18,615 nt of DNA, taken from positions 1-18,615 of the forward strand of contig JAFADY010000048.1 in NCBI GenBank assembly GCA_023424395.1, in the 5' to 3' direction. Numbering within the stretch: the stretch's first letter is position 1; each line of letters begins with the position of its first letter. Made by a program: the position numbers and the translations under genes. Below are positions 13,911 through 18,615 of the stretch, in pieces. The stretch comes from Bacteroidota bacterium (lineage in GTDB: Bacteria; Bacteroidota; Bacteroidia; Bacteroidales; Dysgonomonadaceae). The notes below the pieces were generated by a model. That model saw nothing but the letters and a program-made list of their open reading frames with translations, ran no database searches and was not told where the DNA came from.

Positions 13911-14438
13911 ATGGAAAAAAAGACAAACAAAGGAAATATCTATCGTATTATGCGGGCATTGCACCGCGATATCGGGTTCTTAAGCATCGGGTTAACCATT
14001 GTATATGCACTGAGTGGGGTGCTGCTTATATACCGAAATACCGATTTTTTGAAGGTGGAAAGAGTGGAGCAAAAACAATTGGCCACTAACCTTGCGGTTA
14101 ACGATCTAGGCGCTGAACTCAAGATCCGCAACTTTAGGGTGGAGCGCGAAGAAGGCTCGGTCATTTATTTCGGTAACGGCTCGTACGATGCCACCACGGG
14201 AAAAGCTGTCGTAACCCGAAAAGTATATATTCCCCCGTTCGATAAATTGGTGAATTTGCACAAAGTTACCGGTACCAACAAAATGTCTGTTGTAGCGCTA
14301 ATTTATGGAATACTTCTCGCGTTTCTTGCTTTATCGTCGCTTTTTATGTTCAAATTCGGGACAAGGAAAAGCAAAAGAGGCTTGGTAATGATAGCCGTGA
14401 GTGTGGCGGCAACCATTGTGCTTGTGATGTTTTTGTAG
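13911..14438 (+). CDS. Small PepSY-associated-type membrane protein
   Basis: A 175-residue inner-membrane protein. It has one helix near the N-terminus (about 21-41, IGFLSIGLTIVYALSGVLLIY), a periplasmic loop of about 80 residues, and two C-terminal helices (about 125-147 and 156-175). The RALHRDIGFLSI...LSGVLL pattern is that of PepSY-associated TM proteins. H18 and H117 (in VNLHKVTG) lie close to the membrane and could bind heme, by analogy with larger relatives. Related proteins encoded beside siderophore receptors are thought to reduce ferric chelates after import. This one is much shorter than the 350-500-residue forms. It follows the receptor by 56 bases and is probably co-transcribed. 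It converges on the LuxR-type gene with 11 bases between. Confidence 0.75.
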   Translation: MEKKTNKGNIYRIMRALHRDIGFLSIGLTIVYALSGVLLIYRNTDFLKVERVEQKQLATNLAVNDLGAELKIRNFRVEREEGSVIYFGNGSYDATTGKAVVTRKVYIPPFDKLVNLHKVTGTNKMSVVALIYGILLAFLALSSLFMFKFGTRKSKRGLVMIAVSVAATIVLVMFL

Positions 14439-14449
14439 CCGTTTTTCCG

Positions 14450-15055
14450 TCAGAGCTCAATATCCTCGATCGATACAATTTTCTTGGAAATGGCGTAAAT
14501 GGTTAACCCCGATTGGCTTCTGATACCGGTTTTGAGCGTGATATTCTTCCGGTGGCTCACCACGGTGTGGATGCTGATGTTGAGCGAATCGGCAATTTCT
14601 TTGTTCGATTGTCCGTTCACCAACCCCGTTAGCACATCAATTTCACGTTCGGTTAGGATATCGTTCTGAGCTTTTTTCTGTGGCGAAGGCCGATTTTTCT
14701 CGTGTATTTTGGCAAGCGAGTTGATGATGTGCTCCTGCGAATCGTATAAAGTCAAAGTAGTATCGAGCAACTGCATCGAAGTTTTTTGAACGATACCCAA
14801 ATCGATTCCCGCCACCGCAAGCATCGGGTAATTTCTTCGCAGCTTCTTCACCTCCTTTTCGCGGTTCACAAACTGCATCGGGTTAACTATTAGAATATCA
14901 ATAGGTTTTGATTCGAGTATTTCGGTAAACTCCTCCAGTGTTTCCATTTTGTATATCCTGCAATCCGTTTCCCATTGTTGCAAAACAGCATGAATGCCTT
15001 CGCAGATGATGCGCGAAGACTCCATCACGGCAATATGCAGCATGGGTTTAGGCAT
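14450..15055 (-). CDS. LuxR-type regulator with degenerate receiver domain
   Basis: A 201-residue transcription factor. The C-terminal LuxR/NarL helix-turn-helix is intact: ILTEREIDVLTGLVNGQSNKEIADSLNISIHTVVSHRKNI (113-152). The N-terminal part (about 5-105) has the strand/helix rhythm of a response-regulator receiver, but the phosphoacceptor aspartate is replaced by N58 (DILIVNPMQF). The acidic pair after strand 1 reads VMES, and the switch residues are not conserved, so normal phosphorylation is unlikely. The chosen ATG at 15055 overlaps the stop of the upstream di-iron gene by 8 bases (ATGCCTAA); a further upstream start at 15079 would lengthen the overlap. The layout implies coupled translation and a shared task with that gene. 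No histidine kinase is nearby. Confidence 0.85.
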   Translation of the reverse strand: MPKPMLHIAVMESSRIICEGIHAVLQQWETDCRIYKMETLEEFTEILESKPIDILIVNPMQFVNREKEVKKLRRNYPMLAVAGIDLGIVQKTSMQLLDTTLTLYDSQEHIINSLAKIHEKNRPSPQKKAQNDILTEREIDVLTGLVNGQSNKEIADSLNISIHTVVSHRKNITLKTGIRSQSGLTIYAISKKIVSIEDIEL

Positions 15056-15764
15056 GATGTCCGCTTTCAATGCTCGCACCCAACGGAATAAGAATGGTTT
15101 CCTCTATGAGTGAATGAATGTACAGGTCGTATTCCAACTCGAATAGCGCATAGAACAATTTACGGCGCCGGTTCAGATCGCCGTTAATTTTCACATATTT
15201 GAGCAGCAGGTTTTTCAGGTCCTTCAACTTCAGCTCAATATCGGTATGATGCTCGCTGTATTCTTTCGATGAATACACGTAGTCGCTCCTGTCGCCGTTT
15301 TCGCCATGTTTGAGCAGAGAAATAAAATAAGGGAACGCCACATTGTCCTCATAATCCAAATGTTCGAGCACCTCGGTAAAATATTCGTTGAAGAACTTTT
15401 CGAGTAGTTTCAGCTCCTTTTCGGAGTGATTTTCCTGCAACTGCCTGATGTAGGAACTGATCTGCGGATATTTATCTTCCCTGTAATAATTGTGGCTGTT
15501 TTTCAGGAATCGAACCATTTGCAGCACATCGTTCTCCGAAAAATCGATGCGGCTTTTGGGTTTTATCCCGTTATAGAGGTTCGCCACCGTTATAAACAAC
15601 GCCTCGCTAACGTGATATCGGGCGCAGATATCGCTCACCGAGAGGTCGTGTACGCAATAATCCATCTCAAAATGCTGCATCATAAGCATGATATACGGGT
15701 TTTCTTCCATAATATCTGCCATTTTCATGTGGGGCGATATGCTGTTCTTCTTTAAATAATACAT
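15048..15764 (-). CDS. Ric/YtfE/ScdA-like di-iron protein (hemerythrin fold)
   Basis: A 238-residue cytosolic protein. Residues about 13-55 resemble the ScdA_N domain: ENPYIMLMMQHFEMDYCVHD parallels the 'F-x-x-x-DMDYCC' segment of YtfE/ScdA, with one cysteine (C37) instead of two. Residues about 85-225 form a four-helix hemerythrin domain with candidate iron ligands H91, H135, E139 (HLDYE), H173 and H217, E221 (HSLIEE). Spacing closely follows the YtfE ligands. Family members repair iron-sulfur clusters damaged by NO or oxidants, or sense O2/NO. ATG 15764 is preferred over an in-frame GTG at 15773. It is the first gene of a two-gene unit with the LuxR-type regulator, so a sensory role is as likely as repair. 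Confidence 0.85.
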   Translation of the reverse strand: MYYLKKNSISPHMKMADIMEENPYIMLMMQHFEMDYCVHDLSVSDICARYHVSEALFITVANLYNGIKPKSRIDFSENDVLQMVRFLKNSHNYYREDKYPQISSYIRQLQENHSEKELKLLEKFFNEYFTEVLEHLDYEDNVAFPYFISLLKHGENGDRSDYVYSSKEYSEHHTDIELKLKDLKNLLLKYVKINGDLNRRRKLFYALFELEYDLYIHSLIEETILIPLGASIESGHHA

Positions 15765-15790
15765 GTTATGCACTTTCTTTGTCCGAGGTG

Positions 15791-15798
15791 CAAAAGTA
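15791..15798 (-). promoter_or_regulatory. -7 promoter element of the di-iron protein / LuxR pair
   Basis: TACTTTTG on the minus strand matches TAnnTTTG exactly, about 26 bases before the ATG at 15764. No TTG is seen at the -33 position, which could mean weak or activator-dependent expression. Confidence 0.55.
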
Positions 15799-15985
15799 GC
15801 AAAAATAATCGGGTTATTTAGAATTGATCTATTTTAATGTGATGGGAGGAGGTATCCGGAAACGTTGAGAAATAGATTCCGATGGGTAGATGAGGTGCTT
15901 GGGGGTAAGATTGGAGACGATAAGCATTAACGACAAAGAGTGCCTTTGCTCCCGCATTCATGGTATAATTTGCCATTTTATTTGT

Positions 15986-15993
15986 TATATTTG
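15986..15993 (+). promoter_or_regulatory. -7 promoter element of the nitroreductase operon
   Basis: TATATTTG matches TAnnTTTG exactly, 18 bases before the nitroreductase ATG. No TTG occurs at the expected distance upstream. Confidence 0.55.
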
Positions 15994-16011
15994 CAACGGT
16001 TAAATTCAAAC

Positions 16012-16587
16012 ATGAACATCGATATGCCCCATTTCCACAGCCTGCTGATAAAGCGCCGAAGCATTAGAAAATATACCGAAGAATTATTATCTTCCGAGGA
16101 GACGCAACTCATTTTGGAAGCCGCTTTGCTTTCGCCTACGTCCAAAAACAAACACTCGTGGGAGTTTGTAGTGGTGGAAGACAAAGAGGCGTTGGAGAAA
16201 CTTTCGCAATGCAAGCCTCACTCTGCCGAAATGATCCGTAGGGCGGCGTTGGCGGTAGTTGTTTTGGGAAATCCGTTGGATAGCGAAGCGTGGGTGGAGG
16301 ATGCTTCCATTGCCGCCATCAATATGCAGTTGCAGGCCGAAGAGCTGAACATAGGCAGTTGTTGGGTGCAGGTGCGGAATAGGTTTTATTCCGAAATTGT
16401 TTCGGCGGGCGAATACATCAACGAATTGCTCGATGTTCCCATGCCGTTGGAAACGCTTTGCGTAATTGCCTTCGGCAAAAAAGAAAAAGAGCGCACGCCC
16501 CACAATCCCGATGAACTGCTTTGGGAAAAGATACATATAGGTAAATACCGCAACAATAGTAATTCGCTCAGCGATGCTCAGGAGTAA
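16012..16587 (+). CDS. Nitroreductase-family flavoprotein
   Basis: A 191-residue member of the NADH:FMN oxidoreductase (nitroreductase) family. The N-terminal RRSIRKYTEELLSSEETQLILEAALLSPTSKNKHSWEF (15-52) is the family hallmark, with RRS contacting the FMN phosphate. The central NPLDSEAWVEDASIAAINMQLQAEELNIGSCWVQ (87-120) matches the dimer-interface and isoalloxazine region, and VIAFGKKEKE closes the fold. The physiological substrate cannot be predicted. The ATG at 16012 lies just after a -7 element; an in-frame ATG at 16024 is an alternative. It overlaps the next gene by 14 bases, so they are co-translated, although a functional link is not obvious. Confidence 0.93.
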   Translation: MNIDMPHFHSLLIKRRSIRKYTEELLSSEETQLILEAALLSPTSKNKHSWEFVVVEDKEALEKLSQCKPHSAEMIRRAALAVVVLGNPLDSEAWVEDASIAAINMQLQAEELNIGSCWVQVRNRFYSEIVSAGEYINELLDVPMPLETLCVIAFGKKEKERTPHNPDELLWEKIHIGKYRNNSNSLSDAQE

Positions 16588-17347
16588 TTTACGAATTGTA
16601 CTTATCGGTTCGGGAAATGTGGCTACACATCTTGCTAAGGCGTTGCGCGATGCCGGAAACGAGATCGTGCAGGTGTACAGCCGCACGTTGGAAAATGCCC
16701 GAGTATTGGGCGAAGGTCTTTCGGCAAAGTTTACCGATAATATTCAAGATATTGATCCAAGTGCCGACATTTATATTTTCTCGGTAAAAGACGACGTTAT
16801 TGCTGAGATTTTATCTGCCATGCCTTCCACAAAAGGAGTTTGGGTACATACGGCAGGCAGTGTTCCGATGGATGTTTTCGCTTCTTATACCAAAAACTTT
16901 GGAATAATTTATCCGTTGCAAACATTCAGCAAGAAACGCGAAATAAACTTTTCCGAAGTTCCTGTGTTTATAGAGGGAAGTAGTGACTCTGTATGCTCAA
17001 TATTGGAAAATTTAGCAAAAAGTATCTCACAAAACGTACGTTTTCTTTCGGGCGAAAAACGCCGACACCTGCATTTGGCAGCCGTTTTTGCCTGCAATTT
17101 CACCAATCACATGTATGTATTGGCCGAAGAAATTATCGGAAAAGAAAATATTCCGTTCGATGTATTGAATCCGTTAATTGATGAGACGGCGGCAAAAGTA
17201 AAGGTGATATCGCCTAAACAAGCGCAAACAGGCCCTGCTGTCCGCTTTGACGAAGAGGTGATGGAAAAACATCGACAATTAATGGTTGACGGGGAAGTGA
17301 AAGAGATATATAAGTTGTTGAGTAAAAGCATTCACAAACGTAAGTGA
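16574..17347 (+). CDS. Rossmann-fold DUF2520 protein (P5C-reductase-like)
   Basis: A 257-residue protein with an N-terminal NAD(P)-binding Rossmann domain (LRIVLIGSGNVATHLAKAL, 6-24; dinucleotide loop GSGNVA at 12-17) and a C-terminal helical DUF2520 domain (about 130-255), including RRHLHLAAVFACNFTNHMY. The overall plan resembles F420-dependent/pyrroline-5-carboxylate-reductase-like dehydrogenases, but the substrate is unknown. In Bacteroidetes genomes it is often found just before a KdsC-like phosphatase gene, as here (124 bases downstream). It overlaps the nitroreductase gene by 14 bases. Confidence 0.88.
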   Translation: MLRSNLRIVLIGSGNVATHLAKALRDAGNEIVQVYSRTLENARVLGEGLSAKFTDNIQDIDPSADIYIFSVKDDVIAEILSAMPSTKGVWVHTAGSVPMDVFASYTKNFGIIYPLQTFSKKREINFSEVPVFIEGSSDSVCSILENLAKSISQNVRFLSGEKRRHLHLAAVFACNFTNHMYVLAEEIIGKENIPFDVLNPLIDETAAKVKVISPKQAQTGPAVRFDEEVMEKHRQLMVDGEVKEIYKLLSKSIHKRK

Positions 17348-17436
17348 TTCAATCGTAATTTGCTACGCGATATTCTATTGGTACTCGTTTGTTTCGTTGA
17401 ACCCATTCACTTCCACGACCAACCACAATTGAATAT

Positions 17437-17456
17437 CTACTGAATTACTACTGAAT
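17437..17456. repeat. Short direct repeat before the kdsC-like gene
   Basis: CTACTGAAT occurs at 17437-17445 and 17448-17456, an 11-base period, close to one helical turn. It lies 16-35 bases before the ATG of the phosphatase gene, where an activator could bind or the leader could begin. It may also be chance. Confidence 0.3.
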
Positions 17457-17471
17457 AACAATAAAAAATAT

Positions 17472-17993
17472 ATGGGCATAATAAATTACGATCTCACAAA
17501 AATCAAAGCATTTATTTTCGATATAGACGGTGTGCTGTCTACGCAAACCATCGGGTTATCGCCCGAAGGCGAACCGTTGCGTACGGCCAACATCAGAGAT
17601 GGATACGCTATTAATTTGGCGGTGAGAAATGGTTACGGTGTAGCCATTATTACCGGCGGAAATACCCATTCGGTGCGGGTTCGATATGAGGCGTTGGGTG
17701 TAAAAGACATCTACATGAAATCGTCTATTAAAATGAATGATTTTATGCATTACATCGAAAAAACCGGATACAAATCTGAAGAGATCATGTATGTGGGCGA
17801 CGATATCCCCGATTTTCACGTCATGTGCCAGGTGGGGTTGTCCGTAGCTCCTGCCGATGCCGCTCCCGAAATCAAAGAGATCTCGAAATACGTATCGCCC
17901 AAAATCGGCGGGCATGGAGTTGCGCGAGATGTAATTGAACAGGTATTAAAAGCTCAGGAAAATTGGATGAACGAAGAAGCTTTCGGGTGGTAG
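17472..17993 (+). CDS. KdsC-like HAD phosphatase (KDO 8-phosphate phosphatase)
   Basis: A 173-residue cap-less HAD phosphatase of the KdsC/YrbI type, which removes phosphate from 3-deoxy-D-manno-octulosonate 8-phosphate on the way to lipopolysaccharide inner core. Catalytic motifs: FDIDGVLS (D17 nucleophile, D19 acid), AIITGGNT (T61), K87 in SSIKMN, and VGDDIPD (D110, D111). Length and tetramer-type features fit KdsC. A related activity in other sugar-acid phosphate pathways cannot be excluded. No other kds gene is in view. The 124-base gap to the DUF2520 gene has no exact -7 box, so read-through from the upstream operon is likely. A 10-bp palindrome TTTCGCGAAA follows the stop codon at 18000-18009. 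Confidence 0.88.
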   Translation: MGIINYDLTKIKAFIFDIDGVLSTQTIGLSPEGEPLRTANIRDGYAINLAVRNGYGVAIITGGNTHSVRVRYEALGVKDIYMKSSIKMNDFMHYIEKTGYKSEEIMYVGDDIPDFHVMCQVGLSVAPADAAPEIKEISKYVSPKIGGHGVARDVIEQVLKAQENWMNEEAFGW

Positions 17994-18179
17994 AGTTAAT
18001 TTTCGCGAAAAAAGAAAAAATAATGATTTACCTGTTTTCCCAAAAGAAACGTTATAATTTATAATAATTCTAAATACTTTCTTTTTTCGGTCGTAATAAA
18101 TAATCATCAAAAACTGATAATTCGGAAACTGATTCATAGCAATTTGCAATCCCGACACACAAAAATTAACATTAAAAAA

Positions 18180-18210
18180 TTGATTTCTCGTAAAACACAA
18201 AGTATATTTG
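18180..18210 (+). promoter_or_regulatory. korDA promoter
   Basis: TTG (18180-18182) and TATATTTG (18203-18210, exact TAnnTTTG) are 20 bases apart. The leader before the ATG at 18241 would be about 24 bases. The 247-base gap from 17994 holds AT-rich DNA with no other feature that I can support. Confidence 0.7.
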
Positions 18211-18240
18211 TGAAAACCAAATAATAAGATTACTCATAGA

Positions 18241-18474
18241 ATGGCAAAAGTAAAAGGTTATGTGGTAGTAAATACCCAACGTTGCAAAGGCTGCAATTTA
18301 TGTGTTGTTTCGTGCCCTACAAACGTCTTGGAATTACAACCGCGCGAAGTAAACGACCGCGGATACCATTATGTATATATGAAAAATCCCGACGATTGTA
18401 TCGGGTGCGCCAATTGCGGATTTGTTTGTCCCGACGGCGTTTTAACCGTGTACAGAAAAAAAGTGGATAAATAA
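18241..18474 (+). CDS. korD: 2-oxoacid:ferredoxin oxidoreductase delta subunit (2[4Fe-4S] ferredoxin)
   Basis: A 77-residue ferredoxin-like subunit. It has two [4Fe-4S] motifs, CKGCNLCVVSCP (15-26) and CIGCANCGFVCPD (53-65). The start MAKVKGYVVVN is typical of the delta subunit of 2-oxoglutarate-type oxidoreductases in Bacteroidetes. It passes electrons from the TPP site to soluble ferredoxin. The gene is followed after 36 bases by the alpha subunit, as in kor/vor operons. The exact 2-oxoacid (2-oxoglutarate or branched-chain) cannot be fixed from this fragment. Confidence 0.9.
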   Translation: MAKVKGYVVVNTQRCKGCNLCVVSCPTNVLELQPREVNDRGYHYVYMKNPDDCIGCANCGFVCPDGVLTVYRKKVDK

Positions 18475-18510
18475 TCTATTTTATCTGTTAAACAAGTAAA
18501 AATCAACAGT

Positions 18511-18615
18511 ATGTCAGAAGAAATATCTTTGATGAAAGGAAACGAAGCCATCGCTTATGCGTCAATCCGCTACGGCGTTGATGGCTATTTCGGTTATCCC
18601 ATCACTCCTCAGTCC
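18511..18615 (+). CDS. korA: 2-oxoacid:ferredoxin oxidoreductase alpha subunit, 5' end (partial)
   Basis: The first 35 codons run to the window end: MSEEISLMKGNEAIAYASIR, then YGVDGYFGYPITPQS. G-N-E-A-x-A at the start and GYPITPxS are the classic N-terminal motifs of the pyrimidine-binding alpha subunit of KorA/VorB-type oxidoreductases. It is coupled with korD. The remaining subunits (beta and gamma) should lie beyond the window. Confidence 0.88.
   Translation, partial: MSEEISLMKGNEAIAYASIRYGVDGYFGYPITPQS

Noticed and set aside
16087..16686. 199-codon minus-strand frame opposite the nitroreductase gene
   Set aside because: It is the antisense of a clearly recognisable nitroreductase; its product resembles nothing and it has no -7 element.
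18000..18009. TTTCGCGAAA palindrome after the KdsC-like gene as a terminator
   Set aside because: The stem is too short and is followed by A rather than T on the coding strand.

Overview
The window looks like ordinary chromosomal DNA from a member of Bacteroidetes, probably order Bacteroidales. The family is not certain, although a Dysgonomonadaceae- or Paludibacter-like relative would fit. Three things support this. Promoters repeatedly match the Bacteroidetes -7 element TAnnTTTG, often with a TTG about 19-20 bases upstream. Shine-Dalgarno sequences are absent. The gene families are typical: a TonB-dependent receptor with a carboxypeptidase-D-like N-terminal domain, a GH3/beta-lactamase fusion, a split 5'-nucleotidase, sucCD, and a KorD-type ferredoxin followed by KorA. 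I see no insertion sequence, prophage, CRISPR array, tRNA or rRNA. No gene-free stretch exceeds 300 bases; the longest are 11194-11445, 17994-18240 and 15765-16011.

Layout. 1-111: probable 3' end of a plus-strand membrane-protein gene. 124-720 (minus): an ArsR-family repressor and a small CPSC thioredoxin-like protein, each preceded by a GTTCG-N8-CGAAC operator. 798-1357 (minus): a MazE/MazF-type toxin-antitoxin pair with a 29-bp near-perfect palindrome at its promoter. 1439-2494 (minus): aroB. 2572-7111 (minus): a three-gene unit made of a lipoprotein carrying the 5'-nucleotidase C-terminal domain, a separate secreted metallophosphatase, and a 981-residue secreted GH3/beta-lactamase fusion. 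7330-8484 (plus): rplS with a clear terminator, then recO. 8487-11193 (minus): sucC-sucD-thiamine pyrophosphokinase. 11446-14438 (plus): a siderophore-type TonB-dependent receptor and a small PepSY-associated-type membrane protein. 14450-15764 (minus): a Ric/YtfE/ScdA-like di-iron (hemerythrin fold) protein, overlapping a LuxR-type regulator whose receiver domain has lost its phosphoacceptor. 16012-17993 (plus): nitroreductase, Rossmann/DUF2520 protein and a KdsC-like HAD phosphatase. 18241-18615 (plus): korD and the start of korA.

How the genes work together. sucCD and korDA belong to the succinyl-CoA/2-oxoglutarate segment of central metabolism. TPK, sharing a transcript with sucCD, would make thiamine pyrophosphate, the cofactor of the 2-oxoacid:ferredoxin oxidoreductase encoded at the window's end. 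The receptor/PepSY pair points to uptake of a ferric siderophore or similar chelate. It faces the di-iron protein/LuxR pair, which is the best candidate here for a less-described regulatory system: a possible one- or two-protein sensor of iron, oxygen or nitric oxide that does not use phosphorylation. Most of the window is conventional housekeeping. The most concrete new observations are the regulatory palindromes (ArsR, MazEF, TonB receptor), the dead receiver next to the Ric-like protein, and the altered active-site motif in the GH3/beta-lactamase fusion.
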